The notes below the pieces were generated by a model, which saw only the letters and a program-made list of their open reading frames with translations, was not told the origin of the DNA and ran no database searches. DNA of 64,000 nt, taken from assembly GCA_037447655.1 (NCBI GenBank), contig JBBHKE010000584.1, positions 246,081 through 310,080 of the forward strand, given 5' to 3'. The position numbers were made by a program, and so were the translations under genes. Shown here piece after piece: positions 12,501 through 23,689 of this stretch (within the stretch, counting starts at the first letter, position 1; every line of letters starts with the position of its first letter). The stretch comes from Zygnema cylindricum. Its lineage: Eukaryota > Streptophyta > Zygnematophyceae > Zygnematales > Zygnemataceae.

Positions 12501-14017
12501 AAGTCCCACTTAGCCCCAAATTTAAAAACTCTGGTGCCTGGAAGACATCTATAACAACATCAGGCATAAGAAAATCTGGGAGTATGGACAGCCCACCAGG
12601 AGCATGGCACAGAAAGCTTGCTGTGATGTCCGTTTCTTCCTCAGCCTCCACCATATAGAGACATGAACCTGACTGGTCCTGTTGAGAGTCTTCATTCCCA
12701 TTGACACCGGGCATAAAAGAACCGTGAACAGTCGATGCACATCCAGCATCAAGTGCTTCTTCGCATATCCACTCTTCTGAAACATCACATATTTGGCTGG
12801 GATCCGCAAGCTCTGGAACTGGCACAGATGTTGCAAGATCCCAAAGATGGACTGTGCTCGGGAGATCATCTACATGCCACCGACAAAACACCATCCATTC
12901 GGGTCAACAAAGCTTTGATAAGTGTGCTTAACAGAATGATAAAAACGCTGTCCAAATTGTCACTCCAAGGTAAGTACATTCTAAATTAACTGATATTCTG
13001 CTTTCAACAGATGCATATTGACAAACACTGCACGAAACACACACAGCAACTGGAAGTATTTTTGTCCAAACGACCACGGTAGACAGCAAATCGACATCAA
13101 AGTTAGTCAGGCATTTAAGTTGTACAGTATCAATATACATCAACAAGACATGAATATCCCTTTCAAGGGCCGACTAAAAATGAGCAAACACATCAACGCA
13201 AGCGTTCTGATAACATGAATCACACAGAGTTGAAACAAGAAAAAAATTCCCTTGCAAATTGCTTTAATGGCAGTGTACTATTATTGTCGATAGAGAAAGG
13301 CATATATAGAGCTAAGGTCAGCTCTGGTGGTGCACGACATTGACTTTTAAAAAAAAAATCTCCTACCTTTGCTAAAGACAAGATGATGAAATATTCCATC
13401 CAAACAAACAACCATTGCACGAGAGCAAAAGCAAAAGTAAATACTAAGGCAACCTTTGGACAAGGAAAGGTTGACTCTGAGTATAGCTGATTTGAAAATA
13501 TTGATCTGCCGATTCTTAAGTATTGCTTATTCCCATTTAACAATGGTTAAAAATGATACTGTACAGGATTTGGTTGCTTAACAATATTTCAAATTTAAAC
13601 CATTATTCCTTCACCGACTAATCCCAGGGGCTTAAAGACTACCAAAAAGGTAATCACAGCACCTACCGACAACCTGACAGTCTTGAAACTGACATCTAAT
13701 GGACAAGGTTCGACTTTTAGCGCTCCACACAGTAAAACTAAACCACACATTGAGAAACTGTCAAGAGAAACATGCAAATCATAAAAGCGACTACAATAAA
13801 CCCAGCAACAGACTAATGGCTTATCCTTGCATTCCAAAGGTGAAACCTTTGAAAGATTGAGGAAAAAGCAGCAATAAAAAATGAAGGCACAGAAAAAAAA
13901 CTGACGGCAAGAGAAAAACTACGTACCGCAGAAAGAATGAGAACTGGATGGAGGAACAGCGGAATCTCTGGAGAACCAATCACCAGTCCCATCAGCTAAA
14001 AGCAAAGATGTTGCCAT
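9501..14017 (-). CDS. Unrecognised Ser/Pro-rich, probably nuclear protein (7 exons, about 501 aa)
   Basis: Exons read on the minus strand: 14017-13927, 12869-12510, 12288-12064, 11876-11721, 11247-11128, 10534-10224 and 9743-9501. All join with consistent phase: phase 1 at the first five junctions, phase 0 at the last. The start ATG reads MATSLLLADG. The N-terminal third is acidic. The C-terminal half is basic and rich in Ser-Pro/Thr-Pro pairs (for example TSPTSPW, CSPKCSPSPSG, LSPKKLLSPR, TISPENF), as in substrates of cyclin-dependent or MAP kinases. I see no catalytic domain, zinc finger or membrane segment and do not recognise the family. Least certain are the donor at 12510 with its acceptor at 12288, and the 3' end: TAA at 9501 gives a stop, but the adjacent GGGTAATC could instead be a splice donor. 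Its start lies about 1.4 kb from the divergent MO25 gene. Function unknown. Confidence 0.6.
10040..10126 (+). mobile_element. MITE remnant in the last intron of the Ser/Pro-rich protein gene
   Basis: Ends in GATTCATAGTGCGGTG and shares AACGCTATTTT and a GGCAAAAAAAACTGG block with the copies at 5985-6033 and, inverted, at 47363-47460 in CBP20 intron 1. It lies in the intron 9744-10223. The left boundary is unclear and may reach back to about 9990. Confidence 0.5.
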
Positions 14018-15258
14018 AACAGTGTAAGCCAGAAAAACTCTCCCCTTTTAAAAGATTCTGCATTCCATGATAAGGCTCAGAGTGCTGACAATTTACAAAC
14101 TCATATGAAGTTTCAATAGTGAATACTCATCCTAGCTTCTCCATTTCTAGAACAATGTCACTGTTACTTCGTTACTTTGATATGCGTGAAGCGATTTTTT
14201 TAGCTGCTTACAATGATCGAACGCAAGATATAGTACGATTTGCTTTGACGGTGCTACAGTACAGTACTGCTCCCTATTCTAACTCCATGGCTTCCAGGAA
14301 CTGATAACAAACTTAAGGATGGCAATGATCAACACGGCACATCGATAACAATTTTTTGTATGTTTAAAGAATCGGTATTCTAAGTCCTCCCTTTCAAAAG
14401 CAAATAATAGTACCGTGGTATTCATACTTTCCCTAGGAAAGACTTGCTCATGGACTCGCATGTTTCTGAAAGCAGTATAGGGGACCCATCACACTTTGTC
14501 ACGCGTCTTCTAAGGTCACAAAAAAGTGGCGTCGCATTTTGTCACACATTATCCTACCATATGTCACTCGGGGAACTTTTCGGCACATGAAAAGTCCAGT
14601 GGTCGGAACAGGGGAGTGTTCTCATGTGGGATAGTTTTACGTCGTTCTTGTAAGTAAAGATGACGTCATATTATGTAAACTGGCGCTATAGTACCGATGA
14701 ATTGAACCGAATCGGAATCAGCAAAATTCCTCGCAACTTTGCCTACGTGCCTACCACAGATGCTTCATATACGTCAGGACTTCCGCCGGAATCTTCACCT
14801 GCATGGTCTCTATTTTGTCATCAGTTACTAGCAAAACTGGCTGGTGTTTCGCACTTTCCATATGTTTGTGCAAAAAACCATGCAATGTTGTGTTTGGTAA
14901 TCCGATTCTCTTATGTGTGAGAGTGAGGAGTTGACAATTTGTGAGGAAAAACGAGAAAGAGGGAAAAGGGAGTGTGAAAGCTGTGGGAAGAAGGTGCTGG
15001 GAAGGAAGTTGAAATAAGGGTGGAGTGAGAGAAAGGTTAGAAAAAAGCAATGCACGTATGAGGGAGAAGAAGTGAAGAGGTCGAGGGTTAGGGAGAAAGG
15101 GGGAGATTGCATTGCAGGAACGCTCTGAAGCGGACACGCAACACTGAAAGAGGAAGTAAGGGAGACGGGAAGAGAGAGAAAAAGAGCGAGAGTTAGACAA
15201 AGGAAAAGGGAGGGTGGGTGAGAGAGAGGGAAGGGAGGGAGGGAGGAAGGCAGAGAGG

Positions 15259-15331
<73 letters not shown>

Positions 15332-15332
15332 G

Positions 15333-15388
<56 letters not shown>

Positions 15389-15410
15389 AGGAGGAGGAAG
15401 GCTTGTCAAA
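14018..15410. promoter_or_regulatory. Shared 5' region between the divergent Ser/Pro-rich protein gene and the MO25 gene
   Basis: The two genes start head-to-head with about 1.4 kb between start codons, so both promoters and 5' untranslated regions lie here. The right part (about 14930-15400) is strongly purine-rich on the plus strand and ends in a long GA tract just before the MO25 start codon. I see no clear TATA element or gene in it. Co-regulation is inference from arrangement only. Confidence 0.5.
15263..15383 (+). repeat. (GA)n microsatellite directly upstream of the MO25 start codon
   Basis: Almost pure GA dinucleotides, broken by a short G-rich interruption near 15325-15336 and followed by GGAGGAGGAGGAAGG. 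The tract ends about 28 bp before the ATG at 15411, so it is probably transcribed in the 5' untranslated leader or sits at the core promoter. GA/CT tracts in plant leaders and promoters can bind GAGA-type (BBR/BPC) factors; any such role here is inference. Confidence 0.9.
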
Positions 15411-18400
15411 ATGAGTAAGATAAAACGGCTATTCAGCCATTCGGCCTCCTTGAAGAGTCGCGCTCCACCTGGCCCTCTGGAGTATGTCCACGTGGCAGCC
15501 ATGTGTCTACAAGCTGTCACAAATGAAAAACAGGATCCTCGCGAGCAGGCGAAGGTGTGACCCTGACTGTTCTTTGGACTATTTTAGCTTTTGCTTGATT
15601 TCACTTGATTTGTCCCCATTTTTTGGTTCCATGTTTGGAAATCTTGTTCCGTAAAGTACAGCAGAATGTCAATGAGGCAAGGCAGCCTTTTTTTTGGACT
15701 GTTCTAGAAAATCTACTTTGAATTCGGTAGGTTTTTGTTGACTTCCGTTCTGACAGAAGAGAACAGCAGAGCGGTACAAGAGTATGTCTGAAAATGTTCA
15801 AAGTCTGGACCAGTTTGCTGATAACCTCCCCCTCTACTCCAGAAACATAATACAAAATTTATATACTAAATATTTATTGCACACAACTGAATGAGTTTGT
15901 AGTAAACAAGCCAAAGCCAATGAATGACATTCATCCAGAAAATAATGGCACTCAAAAACCTAGAAAGAGGTGATTTATTCAAAATCCCCCTTTTTTTTAT
16001 ATATCGCTTTTCAATTCTCCACGTGTGTATTGCATGTATGTTTATGTATAATATTTATGTATCCTTACATCTCTTAAGTTGATTTTTTTTGGGGCAGGCG
16101 ATGGAGGATCTGGCAAAAAGCATTAGAGACATCAAAGAAATTTTGTATGGGGACACGGAAAAATTTCCAAATGCAGATTTAGGTGTTCAGGTGACTCAAG
16201 AAATCTTCAAAGGAGACTTTTTCAGCCTACTTGTCCGGTCGATTCCTCTACTTGATTTTGATGTAAGCAATCATCTTCTTGCTACTTCCCAAAGTTCTGT
16301 TTGCATGGCAGTTTCTTGCAGTCTCACTCCGGTAAAAGCGAAGTAATCTGAATGGTCAGTCCACTCTATTAGTGGTACACATTGTAATCTAAGTACCCCG
16401 AATGGTCAGTCCGCACTACCACTGGTACACAGTATAAGCTCAGTAAGCTGAATGTTGAGTCTGTACACAATATAATCTAAATAAGCGGAACGGTCAGTCT
16501 GCACTATTAGTGGTAAACATTTTAAGCTAAGTGATTTGGATGGTCAAACCTCACTATTAGTGGTACACAGCACAAGCTAATCAATAATTTGTGACTTTTG
16601 TCACAGACCAGGAAAGACGCTTCCCAAATAGTGGCCAATTTGCAGCGCCAAAAAGTGCTCAACAGGATGGTGGCGTCAGACTACCTTGCAGATCACACGG
16701 AGCTACTGGACCTCATGGTGCTCGGGTATATGCCCGTCTCTCTCACACTCTTTTTACTTCTCTCTTTTTCTATTTGTCCATCTCCCTCTCTCTCTCTCTC
16801 TGTCTCCCTCTTTCTCCCTCTCTCCCTCTTGTTCTTTTTTTCCCCCCATTTTGTTCTTTGTTCATTTTCTTCTCTCCTGTCATCTCTCGTGCTCTCTCTC
16901 TCTCTACCTCTTTCACATTCTGTGGGCCTGTAGCTTTTTACCCTTCACTATCTCATTTTCCTTACCCTCTACCCCCGTTAATTTCCTCGTTTTCTCCTGC
17001 CCTTCTTCCTGTCTCCCCCCTCATAAATTCACAGTCTCCTCCCCTCGTATCTCTCTCTCTAAATTCCTCTTTTCCCCTTGTGGATATTCCTCCTACATTT
17101 TGGTTCCTTTCCAGTCAGATATTCAATCGAAATGTGCCGGTTAATTCGTTTTATCAATGTTTGTTCAACATTTTTTTTTTTTTTGAAATTTTGCAGGTAT
17201 GAAAATCCGGGCAATCAATTATTTTACGGTTCTATGTTGCGAGATTGTATTCGACACCAAGCAGTGGCCAAGTGAGTTCCTATCTGCAAAAGTTTGCTCT
17301 CCCACTTCTCTCCCTTTTCCTCTCCCCCACTTTTTCCTCTACCTTTTCCTCTCCCTTTTCCTCTGCACCACTCCCTCTCTCTTTTCCTCTACCTTTTCCT
17401 CTACCTTTTCCTCTCCCATTTCCTCTCCCTCTCCTCTCCCTCAATCATGCACATGAGTGAAACCTTTGGAGGAAACCCAAGATTTCCAAAACACAACAAA
17501 ACCTTATCTATATAACTTGTCCTAGTTGTTTTTTTATACGCTACTGGACTGTAGTGTATTGCAAAAAGGTAACAATATGCATTAATGTGTCATTTTTTAC
17601 ACGATACACATTCCAATATAAGTAATGGTACTAGGTGCCTGGGTTAAAAGGAAAACTTAGTATTAGCATTAGCACATTTAGCACATTTATGTCACATTAG
17701 CATGGAAAATTCTTACCAAAGATAACAGGGAAACGGTCCTTTTTTCCTGTACTTTATTTTTGTGTTTTATATTGATTACTGTATTTCTGTTTTTAAACGG
17801 CCGATAGGTTTAAACGTAGATTACTATGGTTTTTCGTTGACTGACGGCATTATGAATGTGGTCTTATTGTGTGTTCCATAAGCTGTATCCCATTTTTGCA
17901 ATATTCTACAGTTGTAAATTCTTTCTGAGGCCTGTATCAGATATCGAGGCCGAACTTTAATCTCTTATCGAATATGGAAGTTTTCTCCTTGAAACGTACC
18001 ATTATAGAACAGAGCTAGAAATATTCGGCTGTTTGTCAAACTATCGAATTACAATTACAAATTGCAAATTGTAAACTTGACAAATGTGACAAATGTCCAA
18101 GGAATGTCATGTCATGTCACATTCTAGGAGAGAAAAAGTGACAAGTGTCACCTGCCAGTGGGACTCAAGTATTTTGGATGTAGTGGCTTTGGGGAGTGAC
18201 TCGGGCAGATATATTTTGGACTGCCCGTTGTTTCTAAATTTTTTTCAGTACATGGAATTGCCCAATTTCGAGGTTTCGTCTGACGCTGCCACGACATTTA
18301 AGGTGCGTTTTATGTCAGTTAAAGTAAGAACCCTCAGCTTAACTGCACTGTTACTAGCATGTGTATAATTTAGTGTAGCTTTTTGTTTACAGGTTTCTGA

Positions 18401-21400
18401 TTGTTTTTCCATTGCTATTTGATATTACTGTTGATAAATCATAGCAGATTGGGAAAGCCAGAGTGACTCACTTTGGAATATCAAATAGAGATTGTCGATA
18501 AATAATGTGCATTACACTAAATAGTCTTGAGTGGCGTTGTAGCGTTCATATTTACGGTCTTTTAAATGATCTGGTATTTGAAAGCGATAGAATCAAATGT
18601 GAATGCTTTTGCTTCTTTTTTGCAGTTTGATAGGGATGACTTTTTCTAATTTGAATGTGGGTCCAATTTGGAAATGGGATTTTGGTCGGACAGGAGCTTT
18701 TGACGAGACATAAGTCAACAGTGGCCGATTTTCTCCATCGCAAATTTGATTCTGTAAGCAAAAAGTTGAAAAAGAATGACATTAGGTTGGCATTCAGTGA
18801 CAATATTTTTTTCCTTTCCTCTCCGCCCCTTTCACTCGCTCTCTCAACCAACTCTGTTCCTCTCCCTCTCTCCGACTCTCCCTCACTCTCTCTCCCTTTC
18901 CCCTTCCCTCTCTCCCTCTCCCTCTCTCCCACTCCCTTTCTCCCACTCTCTCTCCCTCCATCTCTTCCTCTCCCTCTCCTTCCATCCTTCCCCCTCCCTA
19001 CCTCTCTCCCTCTCTCTCCCTCTCACTCTGCCTCTCCCTCTCTCCCTCTCCCCCTTCCCACCCCTCCCTCTCCCTCCCCTCTCCCTCCCCTCTCCCTCTC
19101 TCCCAGTTCATCGTGGAGTACACCAAGCTCCTGGAGTCGTCCACCTACATCACTCGAAGGATGGCGGTGAAGACACTTGGCGACATCCTATTGGACCGTA
19201 GCAATGCCAATACGCTGCAACGCTACGTGACCAGCAAGGCCAATCTGAAGGTCATCATGAACATGCTCAAGGTGAGAGTGAGAGGGAGGGAGAGGGAGAG
19301 GGAGAGGGAGAGGGAGAGGGAGAGGGAGAGGGAGAGGGAGAGGGAGAGGGAGAGGGAGAGGGAGAGGGAGAGGGAGAGGGAGAGGGAGAGGGAGAGGGAG
19401 AGGGAGAGGGAGAGGGAGAGGGAGAGGGAGAGAGGGAGAGGGAGAGGGAGAGGGAGAGGGAGAGGGAGAGGGAGAGGGAGAGGGAGAGGGAGAGGGAGAG
19501 GGAGAGGGAGAGGGAGAGGGAGAGGGAGAGGGAGAGGGAGAGGGAGAGGGAGAGGGAGAGGGAGAGGGAGAGGGAGAGGGAGAGGGAGAGGGAGAGGGAG
19601 AGGGAGAGGGAGAGGGAGAGGGAGAGGGAGAGGGAGAGGGAGAGGGAGAGGGAGAGGGAGAGGGAGAGGGAGAGGGAGACGACGGGGAGAGAGCTAGGAT
19701 GAGAGTTGAGGACATGCCGAAGGTGAGAGGGGGAGAGGAGGGAAAGCTGGACTGTAAGGGGGAGGGGAGAGAGCGAGGAAAAGAGACCTGCGGTGGTCAT
19801 GAACATGCTGAAGGTGAGATGGAAAGAGGGAATAAAAGCGGGAAAGCAGGGAGCGAGGAGAGATTGAGAGAGTGAGAGTGACCTTAAGGTCATTAAGGAC
19901 ATGCTCGAGCTGAGAGGGAGAGAGAGGGAAGATGGGGAAGGAAAGGGAGTCTGGAGAGCGAGAGAGAGACCTGAGGTCATTTTAAACATTCTCAAGGTAA
20001 GATTGTAGGGAGACGGGAAGCAAGAGAGAATTGGGGAGGATAGGGCGAGAGGGATAGATGATGTGGAGAAATGGGTTAATAACTTTGCGGTATGAAGGGA
20101 AGCCCCTTTTCTGCAACATGTTTTGAATGGGCTTCCCTTTTCTCCCTTTTTTTCAACAATATTTCACCCTTTTTTTGTTTTAACCTTTTTGGATGTTTTA
20201 TTTTTCTTGTTACATTTCCGCAGGAACCTAACAAGTCTATTCAGGTAGAAGCTCTTCGAATACTCAAAGTGAGTTCTTCTTTATCCTTTACCCTATAGCT
20301 GTTTTTTTTTCTTTATGAAGTACTTAATGTATATTTGCCATTGTAATTTTGGAGTCCATTGGCACTTTTCTTTATGCTTCCATTTTTCTTATTTACACCA
20401 TCCCTCGCATACGATTTCTCTTCATCCCATCTGGTCCCCATGAATATTTGTACTATGTATTTGACCACTATTAATGTTGATTTTATTCACATCTTAATAA
20501 ATGTGCCGAAAGGTCTCCTCCTCAGTGTTAAAACACTGTTTCACTAAGATTCGGTACATCCATTTATGTTTCCCTGTAACGATTTCCGTATTTTATTCAA
20601 CATAGAATAAAGGGACTGTGAGAAACTCTCTGATGCATTTAGTGTTGTCCAGACTTGGTCATTAAAATACTTTGTGGATGTTGTTTCTTTGATGAGCGAG
20701 GAAAGAATCGCTCACCACTATTGGTGCATTTTTTCGTAGTCTTTTATTGCTTAGACAGCCCTAATCCTCTCTAATTTTCGGTACGGTCCTCATGTATCAG
20801 GTCCATTTCTCACTGTAATTTTGTTTACATTCACCTTAGAAGACCTTTGAATGGTCATACTAAAGTATTGTGACTCGCTTATATATGATTTAGGACGTGC
20901 GAGAAATGATTAATGACGTATGAGAAATGGTAAAATAGAAAAGGGTAGAAATAAGGGAGCTCATGGTGGGACTTTATTGGGGTGTAATTGGGTTGTAGAT
21001 GTTTGTGAATAATGAAGCACCTTCAGAAGTTTTGGGTGTACTGATTTCGAATAAGGAGAAACTACTGCGTTTCTTGACGGAATTCAAGCTCGAGAAAGGT
21101 ATCACTGATTTCCTGCAAACAGACCCAATGACAATATGACAAATGTGTACCTCAGCTTGCTCTCTGTTCTTTCCTTTTATTCTGTTTCATTCATTTTTCT
21201 CTGTCATACGATTGGTCGGTTCGTTGTTTTTCTGCCCGTCATTATGTTATGCTTGCAAAGTCGAAATTGCTTCATGTTTGTACGGTTAAATTATATTCAC
21301 AAAATTTTAATTTTTATTGTATTACGTTATTTTCTCACGTTTACGTTTCGTGCGTTACTCTATGTTTGCAATACGTTACGTTACGGTTACAATGTTGATT

Positions 21401-21522
21401 ACAAGATTTATAAGCTGTGAAAGTGTGATGGAATATGTGCAGAGGACGAAAAATTTAACGAGGAAAAGGCACAAATCATTCAAGCAATTATGGACTTGAA
21501 GGAACCTCCGGTCTCAAGCTAG
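15411..21522 (+). CDS. MO25/CAB39-like scaffold protein (10 exons, 348 aa)
   Basis: Exons: 15411-15554, 16098-16262, 16607-16725, 17197-17271, 18209-18302, 18694-18753, 19107-19271, 20224-20268, 20999-21098 and 21443-21522 (TAG). Every junction is GT-AG and in frame, and the total matches the family's usual size of about 340 aa. Known role: MO25 is an armadillo-like helical-repeat scaffold that binds and activates STE20/GCK-type kinases and, in plants, works with MAP4K/NDR signalling in polarity and cytokinesis. Plant-family motifs seen: [11 protein letters not shown] (exon 2), [14 protein letters not shown] (exon 3), [13 protein letters not shown] (exon 4), [14 protein letters not shown] (exon 6) and [10 protein letters not shown] (exon 7). 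The N-terminus ([11 protein letters not shown]) is short and basic as in relatives. No damage is seen in the coding exons. The introns carry minisatellites and a long GAGAGG tract. Cytosolic. Very likely functional. Confidence 0.93.
16349..16583 (+). repeat. Minisatellite of about 50 bp in MO25 intron 2
   Basis: About five diverged units, each beginning with a variant of CTGAATGGTCAGTC and containing CACTATTAGTGGTACACA and AAGCTAAGT. One unit (about 16449-16485) is shortened. The array sits just left of the acceptor of exon 3. Confidence 0.8.
19272..19678 (+). repeat. (GAGAGG)n microsatellite of about 400 bp starting at a MO25 splice donor
   Basis: It begins immediately after the exon 7 donor (AAG|GTGAGAGTGAG) and runs almost perfectly as GAGAGG hexamers to about 19678. 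In one direction it translates as Arg/Glu or Arg/Gly repeats and in the other as Ser/Pro repeats. These long open frames are artefacts of the repeat, not genes. Confidence 0.95.
19702..20005 (+). repeat. Tandem copies of the exon 7 tail plus splice donor in MO25 intron 7
   Basis: Four diverged copies of the last 20-30 bp of exon 7 with its donor follow the GAGAGG tract. Donor-like GT positions are about 19723, 19814 and 19997; the copy near 19906 has CT instead of GT. Examples are GTCATGAACATGCTGAAG|GTGAGA before 19814 and CATTCTCAAG|GTAAGA before 19997. The spacing is about 91 bp. Each copy is followed by a purine-rich GAGAGGG-type stretch like the one after the true donor. Confidence 0.8.
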
Positions 21523-22425
21523 CCCATGGTCTTGTTTTGTTTTATTCATCGGTGGTCCATTTGCTTTGATGGAAAATTCAAATTTTGGCAACTTTGCCGA
21601 ATGAGGGTTTTTATGTATATCGGTACTGCATTCTTTTTCCTGTTGTAGTTGATACAAAATGATTGGTTAATATCATATCGTATCATATTCGACTGGAAGA
21701 TCTTCTTCTGGGTGTTTGGGTTTCTTCCTTTTTTGGTTTGTCACGCCGAGGTCAGATGCCTATTGCTTCGTTTTGTTTTGTTACGTTTACGACTGCCGGA
21801 TTCTGTCAGATTCTGTTGGATTCTGTCAGATCCTGTCGGATTCTGTCACATTCTGTCAGATTCTGTTATTATCAGTATTGCAACGCCGTGTGACTGCGTC
21901 CTTAAAATAATCGATTTGTTAAAACAACGAAGTCTACACATAATGAACCGATCAGTTTTTGATGATTTGTTTATATTTATTGTTAATGGTTCACATGTCA
22001 GAATTTTAGTTTATAACACCTCCGGAACCTACGAATAGTTATATATATGAGCCTCGTATTTGAAATACAGTGCACCTTTACAGTTTACATGTACTGTGTA
22101 CTGCTGTATCTAGAAAAGTGTTGCTCTATACTGATGTAAAATTGTTTTTTCACTTTGATCCAATACAATAGTGTATAGCATACCAATATTTTTGCAATAT
22201 TTTCTTCCGGCATACGCTACTAATGGAAAGTTATGGAAAGTAAATTTTCATCGAGTCTAGGAACTTTATATAGTCCAATGTTGTTGCATGACTGGAAAGT
22301 TTAGTCTTTCAAATTAAGATACTTCTTAAAAATGAAGAAAGACTTCATGAAGAAAGTGTGAAGTTAAACCATCTGAGTACATGGAAACCCAAGAAAAATG
22401 ACTTAACTTTTTAAATATGACAACT
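21523..22425. other. 3' flank of the MO25 gene
   Basis: AT-rich DNA with no gene seen. It holds a short tandem array of GATTCTGTCA-type decamers at about 21795-21870 and a piece of the dispersed repeat (TTAAACCATCTGAGTAC) at about 22364. The MO25 polyadenylation site must lie in its left part. Confidence 0.55.
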
Positions 22426-22568
22426 GTGGGGTTTGAACTGTGAACGACATACTTGCATTTCCTTCGTCACTGTGTCACAGAGTCACAATTTACAATGTGT
22501 AAAGCAATTGTGGACTTGCCTACGTAATACAACCATTGATTGTGGCTTCACTAAAATCGCTCATTTAG
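22426..22568 (+). repeat. Direct repeat, left copy (partner at 23866-24001)
   Basis: About 140 bp beginning CTGTGGGG and ending AAAATCGCTCATTTAGA, closely matching 23866-24001 in the same orientation. The 1.3 kb between the copies holds the LINE-like 3' fragment and a hAT MITE end. It may be an older local duplication or a repeat family; the sequence does not decide. Confidence 0.85.
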
Positions 22569-22599
22569 AAAGGAAAAAGAAAACGCAGGATATATTAAA

Positions 22600-23400
22600 A
22601 TGCACGATGGTAAACCATCTGAGTCCGGGGGTACAAAAGGGGTGGCATGGCCGAAACTGAAAAACTACCAGCATGGGAATAAAATAACAGCACAACAAAA
22701 ACAAAAACAAAAAGAAAACAACAGCCAGGAAAATAAAAGCACCCAAACTCAAAATGAAAAGCACGACAATTGACGAAGCCAGAACTACAACCCCAACCCC
22801 AACCTAATTAAATAACTATGAAAAGCAACCCCGTAAGTCCCCCCATCCTGGGGGAGCACGTTGAGGGAGTTCCGAAACCCGGCGACGATCCATAGCCGCA
22901 ACAGCCGATTGGAGGAGAATACAAGCTTGCACTCGTTGTAAAGCCACAGATAAGCGTTGACGATAAAAAACAGTAAGGACCGAAGGAGGAGGGCTCCCTG
23001 GTCCTCGGCACTCGAAAGAACGTCGAGCGCAAGTACGGAGAAACTCGTCCATTGCAACACCCAAACAACCAAAGATCTCGACTGCCATAGGAATAAAGTC
23101 ATCCATATCGTCCCGGTGGGCATAATCACGCTCTTTCGCCTTAGCGGCATCACGAGCCGCCACCCCAACATGTCGAGCCGCTTGACCAACAACAGTAGCA
23201 GAAGTAGGGTTCGCCAAAACAATATCACCGAAGATGCGACGGGCACCATCAAGCATAACAACATCGATCCGACGCTTGGGAATAACATGAGAAACTTCTC
23301 GACGCACAGAAAAGCCCCCCTCTGAAGCGATAGTCGCAACGGCATCGCGAAATAAATAGCTTACTACAGTACCGTGTCAGATTTGCGACGCTAATCATGA
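22600..23400 (-). mobile_element. 3' fragment of a LINE-like retroelement with an endonuclease-like C-terminal region
   Basis: A minus-strand frame of 163 aa from an internal ATG (23307-22816) extends upstream without a stop into SYLFRDAVATIASEGG. It matches, by memory of the family, the C-terminal end of a class of plant and algal reverse transcriptases: RRIDVVMLDGARR, GDIVLANPT, AAKAKERDYAHRDD, DFIPMAVEIFGCLG and YRQRLSVALQRVQA. The spaced D...D...K arrangement suggests a restriction-enzyme-like nuclease fold, which is inference. The upstream reverse transcriptase is missing, so the copy is 5'-truncated, as usual for LINEs. The 3' end carries GATGGTTTACCATC. The same 3' coding end occurs in decayed form at about 28560-28880. 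Confidence 0.65.
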
Positions 23401-23489
23401 TGTCACGTACTTCCACGATGCCAAAGAGTACAAAGTACAAGAATGTTGGATTATAGGGACAGTACAAAATTTTCATTTTTTTTGGTATT

Positions 23490-23686
23490 TTGGTTGACCG
23501 ACCTAACCGACCGTTTTTTTTTTCCCTGGTAAATCAACCGACCGTAACCGCCCGACCCCCCAAAATTTGGCAACCGAATCCGTTCCGGATTTGGCGCGGG
23601 GGGTCGGTTAACGGTCGGTCACGGTTTCGGTTGACCGTTTGCGACCTCTGCCGCGCGCTCAGTGGGGGGGGGGGGGGGGGGGGGGC
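23490..23686. repeat. CGGTCGGT-rich segment with a poly-G run
   Basis: Repeated ACCGACCG / CGGTCGGT words on both strands (about 23495-23635), followed by a run of about 26 G at about 23663-23688. It lies between the LINE-like fragment and the hAT MITE end. It may be the interior of a longer transposon. Confidence 0.5.
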
Positions 23687-23689
23687 AAA

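Noticed and set aside
14828-15520. Long open frames of Ser/Leu or Arg/Glu repeats over the GA tract
   Set aside because: They are translations of a dinucleotide repeat in the MO25 5' region. The true MO25 first exon (15411-15554) lies in another frame.
16591-17515. Plus-strand Ser/Leu/Pro-rich open frames up to 203 aa
   Set aside because: Pyrimidine-rich introns of the MO25 gene. Exons 3 and 4 (16607-16725, 17197-17271) account for the conserved parts.
19113-19995. Open frames of up to 242 aa with Arg-Gly, Arg-Glu or Ser-Pro repeats
   Set aside because: These read through the GAGAGG microsatellite in MO25 intron 7. Only the first part (to 19271) is exon; the donor and family alignment end the coding there.
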